Assembly (NCBI RefSeq): GCF_000069785.1
Contig: NC_010528.1
Coordinates: 1,116,001-1,180,000 of the forward strand
Length of the DNA: 64,000 nucleotides
Direction: 5' to 3'
Source: Cupriavidus taiwanensis LMG 19424
GTDB lineage: Bacteria > Pseudomonadota > Gammaproteobacteria > Burkholderiales > Burkholderiaceae
In this document: positions 26,053 to 35,202 of the stretch, piece by piece
Layout of the letters: every line of letters starts with the position of its first letter
Numbering within the stretch: the stretch's first letter is position 1
Made by a program: the position numbers and the translations under genes
Notes under the pieces: model-generated
Told to the model about the DNA's origin: nothing
The model's input: the letters and a program-made list of their open reading frames with translations, nothing else
The model's database searches: none

Positions 26053-26496
26053 CTAGCGCGCCGGCATGTCGCGGCTGGTGGGGATATTGCGGCTGGGCTT
26101 GAGCAGCCGGTCCGGTTCGGCGGTCTCGATGCGCGGCGTGGCGCGCAGCGTGTCGACGGCCTGGTCGAGGGTGGCGTCCGCCGACGGCGAGATCGCCGTC
26201 ACCAGCCAGACCCCGCCTGACATCGGCCGCTTGACCACGTAGCGGATCGGCCCCTTGATCTCGGCCAGCAGCTTGCCGGCGTCTTCGGACATGTCCACCG
26301 CGGGCGGCTTGAAGCGGACCATGATGTCGCCAAGCGCACGGTCATCGCTGATGCTGCCCGGCGGCGGCGCCGAGGCCTTGGGCTGGGCCTGGCAAGCCGA
26401 CAGCGCCAGCAGTGCGGCCGAGGCGGCGGTGGCAATGGCCAGCACTGCGCGCAGCGAGGCGCGCTGGCGGTGGCCGGTGGGCGCTGGGCGGGTCAT
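26053..26496 (-). CDS. Lipoprotein resembling a free-standing subtilase prodomain (I9-like)
   Basis: A 147-residue lipoprotein: basic N-terminus, hydrophobic core and lipobox LSAC with Cys35. The mature domain (about residues 55-135) lines up by eye with the prodomain of the protease encoded just downstream. Compare DIMVRFKP with HIIVRWRD, KRPMSGGVWLV with RRAMGGNLQLL, and LRATPRIETAEPDRLL with LRQDPRVADAVPDRWL. Subtilase prodomains of the I9 family fold the protease and then inhibit it. A separate membrane-anchored copy could be an inhibitor or foldase for the neighbour. AGGAG precedes the ATG at 26496. The protease gene begins 154 bases downstream on the same strand. Confidence 0.8.
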   Translation of the reverse strand: MTRPAPTGHRQRASLRAVLAIATAASAALLALSACQAQPKASAPPPGSISDDRALGDIMVRFKPPAVDMSEDAGKLLAEIKGPIRYVVKRPMSGGVWLVTAISPSADATLDQAVDTLRATPRIETAEPDRLLKPSRNIPTSRDMPAR

Positions 26497-26564
26497 GGGG
26501 AAGCTCCTGTGAAAAAATAAGTTGGGCGATGCCACGCAAGGCCGTGCGATGTGACGCGAGTCCT

Positions 26565-28316
26565 TTAGCCCGCCGCGGCGCGGCGGCCGCGCTTGCCGTC
26601 CTTGCCCGCGCGCGCGGGCTGGCCCGCACCGCTGTCGGCCATGCCCTGCGCCAGCATCTCCTCGGCATGTTGCAGCGTGGTGGCGGTGACGGTCGCACCG
26701 CCCAGCATGCGCGCGGTCTCGACCACGCGCCCGGCCGGATCCAGCACGCGAATGCGCGAACGCGTCACCGACGCGTCGGCCTCGGCGGTGGTTTCCTTGC
26801 TCACCAGCAGGTGCGTGCCGGCCTGCGCCGCCACTTGCGGCAGGTGGGTCACGCACAGCACCTGGCGCGCGCGGCCGAGTTCCTGCAGGCGCCGGCCGAC
26901 CACCTCGGCCACTGCGCCGCCGATGCCGGTGTCGACTTCGTCGAAGATCAGCGTGGGCGTGGGCGAGGCTTCGCTGGTGATCACCGAGATCGCCAGGCTG
27001 ATGCGCGCCAGCTCGCCGCCGGAGGCCACGCGGGCCAGCGGACGCGCGCTGACGCCAGCGTGGCCGGCCACCAGGAACTCGACCTGCTCGAGGCCGTAGC
27101 TCTGGCCTTCGTCGAGCGCATTGAGCGCGGCGACAAAGCTGCCGCCGGCCATCGACAGGCCCTGCATGGCATCGGTGACCGCGCCGGACAGCGCTTGCGC
27201 GGCTTCCTTGCGGGCATGACTGAGGTGCTGCGCCAGCGTCAGGTAGGCGGCCTTGGCCGCGGCCTCGCGCGCCATCACCTTGTTCAGGTCCTGCGCGGCC
27301 TGCAGGTCGTCGAGCTGCTGGCGGCGCGCGACCAGCTCATCGGCGAGCTGCTCGGGCGGCAGGCGGTACTTGCGCGCGGTGGCGTGCAGTGCCTGCATGC
27401 GTTCTTCCACCAGCTGCAGCCGCTCGGGGTCGAGTTCGAGCCGGTCGACATAGCGCGTCAGCGAGTGCGCGGCTTCCTCGGCCTGCACCTGCGCCGGCTC
27501 GAGCGCGGCCAGCACGTCGCGCAGCGCGGGGTCGACATCGGCCAGCTGCTGCAGCCGGTGCACGATGCTGTTGAGCGCCGACAGCACCGACCCGTCGGCC
27601 TCGGACAGCGCCTCGAGCGCGGCGCGGCTGCCGTCGATCAGGCCGGCGGCATGCGAGAGCCGGTTGTACTCCGACTGGATTTCGTCCCATTCGCCAGGCT
27701 GCGGGTTGAGCTTGTCCAGCTCGCCGACCTGCCACTCGAGCCGCTCGCGCTCCAGCTGCATCTCGCGCGACTGGTGCTCGACCGCTTCGCGCTGGCGCAC
27801 GCAGGCGCGCCAGGCCCGCCAGGCCTCGGCCACGGCGGCGGCCTGCTGCGTCAGCCCGGCATGGGCATCGAACAGCAGCCGCTGCGCATCGGGGCGCAGC
27901 AGTTGCTGGTGCGCATGCTGGCCGTGGATATCGACCAGCTGGTCGCCCACTTCGCGCAGCTGTGCCAGGGTGGCGGCAGCGCCGTTGATAAAGGCCTTGC
28001 TGCGGCCGCCGGCATCGACGGTACGGCGCAGCAGCACGGTCGGTACGCCGCCGTCTTCTTCGCTGTTGAGTTCGCGCTCGGCCAGCCAGGCATCGAGCGC
28101 GGGATGGGTCGAGAAGGTGGCGCTGACGCTGGCGCGCGGCGCGCCTTCGCGCACCACGCCGGCATCGGCGCGCTCGCCCAGCACCAGCGCCAGGGCGTCG
28201 ATCAGGATCGACTTGCCGGCGCCGGTCTCGCCGGTGAAGACGGTAAAGCCGGAGGCGAAGTCCAGGTCGAGGGTGTCGACGATGACGAAATCACGGATGG
28301 ACAGGCTGCGCAGCAT
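26565..28316 (-). CDS. recN: DNA repair protein RecN
   Basis: A 583-residue SMC-like ATPase that bridges DNA ends during double-strand-break repair. It opens with MLRSLSIRDFVIVDTLDLDF. Walker A GETGAGKS is at residues 29-36, a coiled-coil middle follows (about 160-380), and the C-terminal head has the ABC signature ASGGELARISLAI and Walker B TLIFDEVDTGIGG near 455. The C-terminal tail is rich in Arg, Lys and Gly (KDGKRGRRAAAG). The nadK gene is 66 bases upstream on the same strand. No obvious LexA box was seen in the gap. Confidence 0.96.
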   Translation of the reverse strand: MLRSLSIRDFVIVDTLDLDFASGFTVFTGETGAGKSILIDALALVLGERADAGVVREGAPRASVSATFSTHPALDAWLAERELNSEEDGGVPTVLLRRTVDAGGRSKAFINGAAATLAQLREVGDQLVDIHGQHAHQQLLRPDAQRLLFDAHAGLTQQAAAVAEAWRAWRACVRQREAVEHQSREMQLERERLEWQVGELDKLNPQPGEWDEIQSEYNRLSHAAGLIDGSRAALEALSEADGSVLSALNSIVHRLQQLADVDPALRDVLAALEPAQVQAEEAAHSLTRYVDRLELDPERLQLVEERMQALHATARKYRLPPEQLADELVARRQQLDDLQAAQDLNKVMAREAAAKAAYLTLAQHLSHARKEAAQALSGAVTDAMQGLSMAGGSFVAALNALDEGQSYGLEQVEFLVAGHAGVSARPLARVASGGELARISLAISVITSEASPTPTLIFDEVDTGIGGAVAEVVGRRLQELGRARQVLCVTHLPQVAAQAGTHLLVSKETTAEADASVTRSRIRVLDPAGRVVETARMLGGATVTATTLQHAEEMLAQGMADSGAGQPARAGKDGKRGRRAAAG

Positions 28317-28382
28317 CGTGGCGGGAAGGGTAGTCGGTCCGATGAAGGGTCGGGCTCGGGCTGAGGGGCGGCTGGATTGCGC

Positions 28383-29300
28383 TCAGAGGCGGTTGTCTTC
28401 GGACGGGTATTCGTGCCAGTGCAGCTTCTTGCGCAGCGTGGCGTAGTAGTTGTAGCCCACCGGGTGCAGCAGGTTGATGGTCTTCTGCGAGCGCCGCACC
28501 ACGATGCGGTCGCCCGGCAGCAGCGAGGTCAGCGACTGCATGTCGAAGTTGACGCTGGCGTCGCGCGCGCTCGCCACCTCGATGGTTACCTCGGCGTCGT
28601 GCGGCAGCACGATCGGCCGGTTGGACAGCGCGTGCGGGGCGATCGGCACCAGCACCACGCCCGACAGCGTGGGGTGCAGGATCGGGCCGCCGGCCGACAG
28701 CGCGTAAGCGGTGGAGCCGGTCGCGGTCGACACGATCAGGCCGTCGGAGCGCTGGTTGTACATGAAGTGGCCGTCCACCGAAACCGCCAGCTCGACCATG
28801 CCCGAAATGCCGGAGCGGTTCACCACCACATCGTTCAGCGCCAGCGCGGAGAAGATGTCCATGTCGTCGCGCACCACGCGCGAGGCCAGCAGCAGCCGCG
28901 TCTCGGACTCGTAGCGGCCGTCGAGCATGTCGGGCAGCACCGTATGCGCATCTTCCAGCGCGATGTCGGTCATGAAACCGAGCCGCCCGTGGTTCACGCC
29001 GATCAGGGGCACGTCATAGCCGGCGAGCTGGCGGGCGATGCCCAGCAGCGTACCGTCGCCACCGAGCACCACGGCAACGTCGGCCTGCCGGCCGATTTCC
29101 TCGGCGGACAGGGCGGGATAGGCGGTCAGCCCGGTGGCCAGCGCGGTCTCGCGCTCGAATACCACGTCCTGGCCGTTGCGCAGGATATAGGAGGCAATCT
29201 CTTCCAGCGGCCCTTCGATGCCGGCAGTGGAGTACCTGCCCACCAGGGCGACGGTCTTGAATGGTGTGCGCACGGCGCTGGCTTTGGGTGGGGCGGACAT
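28383..29300 (-). CDS. nadK: NAD kinase
   Basis: A 305-residue enzyme that phosphorylates NAD to NADP using ATP or polyphosphate. The GGDGTLL motif is at residues 80-86, followed by the family motifs [22 protein letters not shown] and the substrate-binding [21 protein letters not shown] split by a short insertion. The start at 29300 (MSAPPKAS) is set by family length; the frame continues open upstream across hrcA on the opposite strand and is a shadow there. The gene is divergent from hrcA with a 126-base gap, and recN lies downstream, a gene order common in betaproteobacteria. Confidence 0.95.
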   Translation of the reverse strand: MSAPPKASAVRTPFKTVALVGRYSTAGIEGPLEEIASYILRNGQDVVFERETALATGLTAYPALSAEEIGRQADVAVVLGGDGTLLGIARQLAGYDVPLIGVNHGRLGFMTDIALEDAHTVLPDMLDGRYESETRLLLASRVVRDDMDIFSALALNDVVVNRSGISGMVELAVSVDGHFMYNQRSDGLIVSTATGSTAYALSAGGPILHPTLSGVVLVPIAPHALSNRPIVLPHDAEVTIEVASARDASVNFDMQSLTSLLPGDRIVVRRSQKTINLLHPVGYNYYATLRKKLHWHEYPSEDNRL

Positions 29301-29426
29301 GCCGGGATTAGACCATACCGCCGTGACGGTTGTCAGCAGGCGCCGGCGGCCCGTCCGGCGGCACATCTGGCGGCACATCCGGCCGGGCCGCCAGAAGGTC
29401 CAAAACTTGCGTAAAATCGGGGCATC

Positions 29427-30461
29427 ATGGATGAACGCTCCAAAACGCTGCTCAAGACCCTGATCGAGCGCTACATTGCCGAAGGCCAGCCGGTCGGCTC
29501 CCGCACCCTGTCCAAGTACTCGGGGCTGGACCTGTCGCCGGCGACGATCCGCAATGTGATGTCCGATCTCGAGGAAATGGGTTTTATCGCCAGCCCGCAC
29601 ACGTCGGCCGGCCGGATCCCGACGCCGCGTGGCTACCGGCTGTTCGTCGACTCGATGCTGACGGCCAAGCCGCTCGAGCGCAACGCCGACCTGGCCGAGC
29701 TGACCGGGCAGATCCAGGACCAGCTGGGCGGGCAGCAGCTGGGGCCGCAGCGCATGATTACCGCGGCGGCGCGCACGCTGTCCAACCTGTCGCACTTTGC
29801 CGGCGTGGTGATGACGCCGCGCCGCGCGCAGGCGTTCCGGCAGATCGAGTTCATGCGGCTGTCGGACAAGCGCATCCTGCTGATCATCGTCAGCCCCGAG
29901 GGCGACGTGCAGAACCGCATCATCCAGACCGAACTGCCGTACACGCCGGCCCAGCTGATCGAGGCCGCCAACTTCTTCAACTCGCACTATGCCGGCATGA
30001 GCTTCGACACCGTGCGCAGCCACCTGCGGCTGGAGTTGCAGGACCTGCGCCGCGACATGTCGCAGCTGATGCAGGCCGCGGTCGAGGCCGGCAGCACCGC
30101 CGAGGACGAGGATGACGACCACGTCTACATCAGCGGCGAGCGCAAGCTGCTCGAAGTCGACGACCTGGCCTCGAGCATGGACAAGCTGCGGCGCCTGTTC
30201 GACGTGTTCGAGCACAAGACCAGCCTGCTGCAGCTGCTGGATGTGTCCAGCCATGCGCAGGGCGTGCAGATCTTCATCGGCGGTGAAAGCCAGCTGGTGC
30301 CGATCGAGGACATGGCGGTCATTACCGCGCCGTACGAGGTCGACGGGCAGATCGTCGGCACGCTGGGCGTGATCGGCCCCACGCGCATGGCCTACGAGCG
30401 TGTGATCCCGATCGTCGACATTACTGCGCGGTTGCTGTCCAGCGCGCTGAGCCAGAACTAG
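29427..30461 (+). CDS. hrcA: Heat-inducible transcription repressor HrcA
   Basis: A 344-residue repressor of chaperone genes that binds CIRCE elements and is stabilised by GroEL. The N-terminal winged helix (residues 1-75) holds [20 protein letters not shown] and [20 protein letters not shown]-like and inserted dimerisation domains follow. [19 protein letters not shown], here [16 protein letters not shown], is the C-terminal family signature. An acidic insert DEDDD lies near residue 228. A TAAAAT -10-like box at 29412-29417 would put transcription only a few bases before the ATG. I found no CIRCE inverted repeat in this window, so its targets lie elsewhere. Confidence 0.95.
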   Translation: MDERSKTLLKTLIERYIAEGQPVGSRTLSKYSGLDLSPATIRNVMSDLEEMGFIASPHTSAGRIPTPRGYRLFVDSMLTAKPLERNADLAELTGQIQDQLGGQQLGPQRMITAAARTLSNLSHFAGVVMTPRRAQAFRQIEFMRLSDKRILLIIVSPEGDVQNRIIQTELPYTPAQLIEAANFFNSHYAGMSFDTVRSHLRLELQDLRRDMSQLMQAAVEAGSTAEDEDDDHVYISGERKLLEVDDLASSMDKLRRLFDVFEHKTSLLQLLDVSSHAQGVQIFIGGESQLVPIEDMAVITAPYEVDGQIVGTLGVIGPTRMAYERVIPIVDITARLLSSALSQN

Positions 30462-30591
30462 TGGTCCGGCGTTCCGGTCTGACCGGCGGCTCCATTCCCG
30501 CCGCGCGGGCGCGGCGCCGCTGCGCTGCACCCGTCGCGGCACCCGTCGTCACACCCGCCCCATCCCGGCATCGCGCCAACCCGGAAGCGAC

Positions 30592-31707
30592 ATGACGTTT
30601 TCTCCCGAACCGGCCTACCAGCACGGCCAGGCGCCGCGCACGGCCATCCTGCTGGTCAACCTGGGCACCCCCGACGCCCCGACCCCCAAGGCTGTGGGGC
30701 GTTACCTGAAAGAATTCCTGTCCGATCCGCGCGTGGTGGAAATACCGCGCGCGGCGTGGCTGCCGCTGCTGTACGGCGTGATCCTGCCGCTGCGCTCGCG
30801 CGCGTCGGCGCTCAAGTACGAATCGATCTGGCTGCGCGAGGCCCATATGACGGGCTCGCCGCTGCTGGTCTACAGCGAGCGCCAGGCGCATGCGCTGCAG
30901 CGGCTGCTGCACCAGAATGGCCACGAGGTGACGGTGGCGTGCGCAATGCGCTACGGCAACCCGTCGATCGGTTCGGTGATGGAGGCGCTGCGCCGCCAGG
31001 GCTGCGAGCAGGTGCTGGTGCTGCCCATGTATCCGCAGTACTCTGGCACCACCACCGCCACGGCCTTCGACGAGGTGTTCCGGGTGCTGGGCCAGTGGCG
31101 CAACCAGCCCGAGCTGCGGCTGGTCAAGCATTTCCATGACCATCCGGCGTATATCTCCGCATTGCAGCAACAGGTCAGCGCCTATTGGGCGCGGCACGGC
31201 ATGCCGGATTTCGGCCGGGGCGACAAGCTGATCCTGTCGTTCCACGGCGTGCCGCGCCGGACGCTGGAACTGGGCGATCCCTACCATTGCGAGTGCCTGA
31301 AGACCGGCCGCCTGCTCGGCGAGGCGCTGGGCCTGCAACCGGGGCAGTACCAGGTGACGTTCCAGTCCCGATTCGGCAAGGCCGAGTGGCTGCAGCCCTA
31401 TACGGCGCCGACGCTGGCGGAACTGGGCAAGGTCGGTGCCGGGCGCGTGGACGTGTTCTGCCCGGGCTTTCCGGCGGACTGCATCGAGACGCTGGAAGAA
31501 ATCGCCATGGAAGGCCAGACTGAGTTCAAGGTCGCGGGCGGCAAGGACTTCCACTTCATTCCATGCATGAACGATGCCGCGCCGTGGATCGCGGCGATGG
31601 CGGAGATTGCGCTGCAGCACCTGCAGGGCTGGGCCCTCGCCACGCCGCATCCGCATGAACTGGAGGCGCGGCGCACGCGTGCGCAGGCGCGGGGAGCGGC
31701 GGCATGA
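30592..31707 (+). CDS. hemH: Ferrochelatase
   Basis: A 371-residue enzyme that inserts ferrous iron into protoporphyrin IX, the last step of haem synthesis. Motifs seen are [14 protein letters not shown] near residue 16, [16 protein letters not shown], the metal-site histidine in [13 protein letters not shown] near 216, [19 protein letters not shown], and the conserved [15 protein letters not shown]. It lacks the C-terminal Fe-S cysteines of animal enzymes. The next gene, hslR, overlaps its stop codon as ATGA, so the two are translationally coupled. The 130-base gap after hrcA suggests co-transcription with hrcA is possible but not certain. Confidence 0.96.
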   Translation: MTFSPEPAYQHGQAPRTAILLVNLGTPDAPTPKAVGRYLKEFLSDPRVVEIPRAAWLPLLYGVILPLRSRASALKYESIWLREAHMTGSPLLVYSERQAHALQRLLHQNGHEVTVACAMRYGNPSIGSVMEALRRQGCEQVLVLPMYPQYSGTTTATAFDEVFRVLGQWRNQPELRLVKHFHDHPAYISALQQQVSAYWARHGMPDFGRGDKLILSFHGVPRRTLELGDPYHCECLKTGRLLGEALGLQPGQYQVTFQSRFGKAEWLQPYTAPTLAELGKVGAGRVDVFCPGFPADCIETLEEIAMEGQTEFKVAGGKDFHFIPCMNDAAPWIAAMAEIALQHLQGWALATPHPHELEARRTRAQARGAAA

Positions 31708-32099
31708 ACGTGGATTTCGAGGCGGATGCGCGCCAGCGCATCGACAAATGGCTGTGGTGCGCGCGTTTCTTCAAGACGCGTTCGCTGGCGGCCGAGGCGG
31801 TGGAGCGCGGCAGGGTGACGGTCAACGGCCAGCTTTGCAAGAACTCGCGCGAGGTCAAGCCCGGCGACAAGGTGGTGCTCGAAGCGCACCAGCAGCGCTG
31901 GGAGCTCGAAGTCAAAGGCATCGCCCCGGCGCGCGGGCCGGCGCCGGTGGCGCAGACGCTGTATCAGGAAAGTGCCGAAAGCCAGTCGCGGCGGGCCGCC
32001 GATGCCGAGCGCCGGCGCCTGCAGCCGGAGCCCTCCGCGCAGCTCCAGGGGCGCCCGACCAAGCGCGACCGCCGCCGCATCGACGACTTCAAGGGCTGA
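31704..32099 (+). CDS. hslR: S4-domain RNA-binding heat-shock protein (Hsp15 family)
   Basis: A 131-residue protein of the Hsp15 family, which binds 50S subunits carrying stalled nascent chains and helps recycle them after heat shock. The S4 domain spans about residues 10-70: [20 protein letters not shown], then [23 protein letters not shown]. The C-terminal half is charged ([33 protein letters not shown]), as in the family. The ATG overlaps the hemH stop codon. Its neighbourhood with hrcA and grpE fits a heat-shock role. Confidence 0.92.
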   Translation: MNVDFEADARQRIDKWLWCARFFKTRSLAAEAVERGRVTVNGQLCKNSREVKPGDKVVLEAHQQRWELEVKGIAPARGPAPVAQTLYQESAESQSRRAADAERRRLQPEPSAQLQGRPTKRDRRRIDDFKG

Positions 32100-32168
32100 C
32101 ATGGCAGCGGCGGCACCGTTTCCGGCGCCGCCGCGCAATGGACAGCCGGGGTGAGCGGGGTCGGACGT

Positions 32169-32342
32169 CTATTCCTGCGACACGTCCGGACTGACAATGG
32201 GAACAATGTAGTGCTTGAACACCGCCTTGCCGCTGCCATACTCCGTATCGCGCGGGGTGAAGGCGCCGGACAGGCAGATAAAGACGGTCATGACCGCCAA
32301 TGCGGCCACGAGGCACAGCGTCACGACTGGGAGCTTATGCAT
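32169..32342 (-). CDS. Small single-pass membrane peptide, unknown
   Basis: A 57-residue frame with its own ribosome binding site (GAAAGG about 8 bases before the ATG at 32340-32342). Residues 1-4 are basic, 5-27 are hydrophobic (VVTLCLVAALAVMTVFICLS), and the remaining 30 residues are polar and end VSPDVSQE. The topology fits one membrane anchor with a short external tail. It is antisense to the flow of hslR and grpE. A 10-base inverted repeat lies about 70 bases before its start. No family is recognised. Confidence 0.6.
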   Translation of the reverse strand: MHKLPVVTLCLVAALAVMTVFICLSGAFTPRDTEYGSGKAVFKHYIVPIVSPDVSQE

Positions 32343-32409
32343 GGCCAACCTTTCGGAAGCGGCGCAAAAATGAACCATCTCCTGGGCCCTCGCCATTTTT
32401 GTCATTTTT

Positions 32410-32430
32410 CTTACTAAGAATCTTAGTGAG
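32410..32430. promoter_or_regulatory. Inverted repeat between the small membrane peptide gene and grpE
   Basis: CTTACTAAGA, central A, TCTTAGTGAG: 9 of 10 positions are symmetric. It lies in the unusually AT-rich gap between the minus-strand small gene and plus-strand grpE. It has operator-like dimensions and no U-tract, so a regulator site is more likely than a terminator. Confidence 0.5.
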
Positions 32431-32513
32431 GGCATTGCCGCAAAGCAATAAGGCGTCGATTGCAACGGGCCAGGCTTTGTAACCGTGTGTTTCAGCGTCG
32501 CGCCGGCGCCACT

Positions 32514-32539
32514 CTTGAAATGCGGCGAACTGCCACCAC
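32514..32539 (+). promoter_or_regulatory. Possible sigma-32 promoter of grpE
   Basis: CTTGAAA (32514-32520) is an exact heat-shock -35 box. After about 13 bases, CCACCT-like sequence near 32534 is a weak match to CCCCAT. The ATG is about 80 bases further on. The -35 is good and the -10 poor. Confidence 0.4.
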
Positions 32540-32617
32540 CTGCACCGGACACACGCCGATTTACCACCCGCGGCCGAGCCTCACGGCGGCCGCGACACTG
32601 CATTGATACGGATCGAC

Positions 32618-33193
32618 ATGGAAGACCAGAAGCAGACGCCATCCAACCAGACTGCGACGCCTGCGGGCGATGAGGCGACCAGCACCGCCGCCGCCAGCCC
32701 GGAGACCGGCGCGCCCGACACCGCGGCTGCCGCCGTGGACGACGTGGCGGCCCAGCTGGCCGCCCTGGAAGCCAAGGCGAGCGAGCATTACGACCTGTAC
32801 ATGCGCGCCGTTGCGGAAGGCGAGAACATCCGCCGCCGGGCGCAGGAAGATGTCGCCAAGGCGCACAAGTTCGCCATCGAGAACTTCGCCGACAACCTGC
32901 TGCCGGTCATGGACAGCCTGCAGGCCGCGCTGGCCGACGGCTCCGGCGATATCGCCAAGCTGCGCGAAGGCGTCGAGTTGACCGCGCGCCAGCTGGCCGC
33001 CGCCTTCGAGCGCGGCAAGATCGTCGAACTCAATCCGGTGGGCGAGAAGTTCGACCCGCACCGCCACCAGGCCATCTCGATGGTGCCGGCGGACCAGGAG
33101 CCCAATACCGTGGTGACCGTGCTCCAGCGCGGCTACACCATCGCCGACCGCGTGCTGCGCCCGGCGCTGGTCACGGTGGCGGCGCCGAAGTAA
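32618..33193 (+). CDS. grpE: Nucleotide exchange factor GrpE
   Basis: A 191-residue DnaK co-chaperone. An acidic, Ala/Thr-rich N-terminal 45 residues precede the long dimerising coiled coil (about 50-105) with [23 protein letters not shown] sequence. The C-terminal beta domain holds [19 protein letters not shown] and [23 protein letters not shown], both family signatures. The ATG at 32618 is preferred over the in-frame TTG at 32603. dnaK does not follow directly: the next gene is a thioredoxin-like protein and then the strand changes. Confidence 0.95.
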   Translation: MEDQKQTPSNQTATPAGDEATSTAAASPETGAPDTAAAAVDDVAAQLAALEAKASEHYDLYMRAVAEGENIRRRAQEDVAKAHKFAIENFADNLLPVMDSLQAALADGSGDIAKLREGVELTARQLAAAFERGKIVELNPVGEKFDPHRHQAISMVPADQEPNTVVTVLQRGYTIADRVLRPALVTVAAPK

Positions 33194-33320
33194 CCCGTCA
33201 GGGGTTCCACGCGGACGGGCGTTGCCGCCTGTCCGGTCCCGGCGCCCGGTGCCTGCCGGCCCGGGGCGCTCGTCATCGGCCGCCGGCCCCGTCCGGGGCG
33301 AACCGCATCAGGAGCGAACC

Positions 33321-33752
33321 ATGAGCACTGAACTGCAAGCCGGCGCGCCGGACCCGTCCGCGGCCCCGCATCTCGACCACCGCGCCTTTGACGCGCTGGC
33401 CATGCGCGAGGTCGACGATGCCACCATCGACGGCGCCATCGCCGCGGCCGGCGATGCCCTGGTGTGCGTGTTCTTCTGGGGTGTGGACTGCTTCAACTGC
33501 GAAATGGCCAAGAAGGCCATGCTCGCCAATCCCGGGCCGCTCCGGGCGCTGGAACTGCACTGGCTGCATGCCAACGTCTACGCGCATCCGCAGCTGGGAC
33601 GGCGGTTCGGCCTGCACGGCATTCCGGTGTTCATGTTTTTCCAGAACGGCAAGAAGCTCGGCCGGGCCACCGGCTGGCACGGCCACGGGCAGTTTGCCGC
33701 AGCCGTGGCCAATGCGCGCCTGAAGGCCAGCGGCAAGCCGCTGGCGGGCTAA
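33321..33752 (+). CDS. Thioredoxin-family protein with CFNC site
   Basis: A 143-residue cytoplasmic protein with a thioredoxin fold: VCVFFWGVDCFNCEMAKKAM puts the redox pair at Cys57 and Cys60 in a CFNC arrangement rather than CGPC. The cis-proline loop is GIPVFMFFQNGKKLGRATGW. A 45-residue N-terminal extension with DATIDGAIAAAGDALV precedes it. GGAG lies 8 bases before the ATG at 33321, which decides the start. It follows grpE by 127 bases on the same strand. The target of the disulfide chemistry is unknown. Confidence 0.88.
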   Translation: MSTELQAGAPDPSAAPHLDHRAFDALAMREVDDATIDGAIAAAGDALVCVFFWGVDCFNCEMAKKAMLANPGPLRALELHWLHANVYAHPQLGRRFGLHGIPVFMFFQNGKKLGRATGWHGHGQFAAAVANARLKASGKPLAG

Positions 33753-33773
33753 CGCAGCCGGCGTCTCATTGCA

Positions 33774-35069
33774 TCAGCGCGTCAGCGCGTAGCCGATGCG
33801 GAACTGCCAGGGCAGCTTGTGGTTGTAGTCGAGCAGGCTCTCGCCATAGCCGACGAAATATCCCGCCATCAGGTACCCGGCGGTGCCGGGGATCAGCCGC
33901 GCCATCGGGTAGGTGAGCTGCGCGTCGACGCTGCCGTACCACTTGCGCGTGCCCTTGCGCAGCGTCGCCGAGAATTCCCATGAGTCCGGCCGCCCATAGG
34001 CGATGCCCAGGTCCATGAAGCCGCGGTAGTGGGCGATGTCCGGGTTGTCGGCCTTTTCCACATAGGCGTAGAGCTTGGGCGCGACGCGCCAGTGCCAGTC
34101 GTTCTGGTCGCCGAAATAGAAGGTCGGCTTGACGAATACCGTATTGATGCTGCGCGACTCCACGCCGTTGCGGCCGTTGGATTCATGCTCCAGGCCGGCG
34201 GCCAGCGACAGCCGGCTGATCACGTTGTTGTGCACGCCCGTATCCGACAGGTAGTAGAACAGGCTCGGCCGGTAGTTGGTGTCGCGGAACGGCGCCGAAT
34301 CTTCGCTCAGGTCCCACAACGAGAACTGGGTGTAGCTGAAGTAGAGGTTGTCGAACAGGCGCTTCGAGGCAGGATCCTCGCCCTCGAAGATGCGGTACTT
34401 GAAGCTGAACTGGAATTTTGCGTTGGCGCCGCCGTTCGCACCGACCATGAAGTACATCGGGTCGTGGAACGACAGCCGGGCGCTGTCGCGCAGGTCGGCC
34501 GGGGCAGGGGCCGTGGTCCCGGCCGTGGTGATCCCCGTGACCGGCACGGGCGCACTGTCGGCGGATTCGGCACTGTCCGCAGCGGCCGGCGCTTGGCTGG
34601 CCACCGGCGGCGTCGGCGTGGCCGCCTCGCCAGGTTGCGGCAGCCGGTTCAGCGTGACCAGCACCGGCGCGGCGTCGATGCCGGTGGCATCGAGCCGCAC
34701 CTGGCCACGCAGCACCGGCGGCAGCGCCACCGTGTAGCGGATGGCGCGATGCTCGCCGCGGCGCAGGTTGACGACGGCGGGGCCGGAGACTTCGCGCCAC
34801 AGCACCAGGCGCACCGGCGCCTGCATCTCGCCGGATGCGGTCACTTCGAGCGTGTCGGGAATACGGTAGCGACGCGTGGTAGTGTCGGCAGACACCACCA
34901 GGGTCAGCGTCAGGGGCTGGTTGCCGTCGATCACGCGCGGAGGCTGCAGCAGCGCCACGCCGGCATGGCCGGCCAGCGGCCAGGCCAGCATCAGCGACAG
35001 GCAGAGCGGGGCAACGGCGCGGCTGACTGGCGCCAGCCGCGGCCGCAAGGAAAATGCAGTAGGGGGCAT
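33774..35069 (-). CDS. Outer-membrane phospholipase A (PldA family) with N-terminal extension
   Basis: A 431-residue exported protein. A long signal peptide ends near GHAG. A beta-rich domain of about 130 residues and a Pro/Ala linker follow. The C-terminal 240 residues form the phospholipase A1 barrel: YFMVGANGGANAKFQFSFKYRIF, then the catalytic LEHESNGRNGVESRSIN near residue 293 (His and Ser of the HxSNG site), NTVFVKPTFYF, and a final amphipathic strand ending in LTR. PldA enzymes cut mislocalised outer-membrane phospholipids when dimerised by calcium. The N-terminal extension is longer than in Escherichia coli PldA. The start at 35069 is set by the signal peptide. Confidence 0.9.
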   Translation of the reverse strand: MPPTAFSLRPRLAPVSRAVAPLCLSLMLAWPLAGHAGVALLQPPRVIDGNQPLTLTLVVSADTTTRRYRIPDTLEVTASGEMQAPVRLVLWREVSGPAVVNLRRGEHRAIRYTVALPPVLRGQVRLDATGIDAAPVLVTLNRLPQPGEAATPTPPVASQAPAAADSAESADSAPVPVTGITTAGTTAPAPADLRDSARLSFHDPMYFMVGANGGANAKFQFSFKYRIFEGEDPASKRLFDNLYFSYTQFSLWDLSEDSAPFRDTNYRPSLFYYLSDTGVHNNVISRLSLAAGLEHESNGRNGVESRSINTVFVKPTFYFGDQNDWHWRVAPKLYAYVEKADNPDIAHYRGFMDLGIAYGRPDSWEFSATLRKGTRKWYGSVDAQLTYPMARLIPGTAGYLMAGYFVGYGESLLDYNHKLPWQFRIGYALTR

Positions 35070-35202
35070 GAAGATGCGCGACGTTGCCGGGTGATGGCAA
35101 CGCAACTAGGGAAAACTCGGAGCCCAAAGCCTACCACGCACGCCCGCCACGGCTTGTTAGGAATTGTACGCTGCACTTTTTGCGCGTACTGGCGGGGCGC
35201 TG

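Noticed and set aside
29301..29426. CIRCE element upstream of hrcA
   Set aside because: No TTAGCACTC-N9-GAGTGCTAA or close variant is seen.
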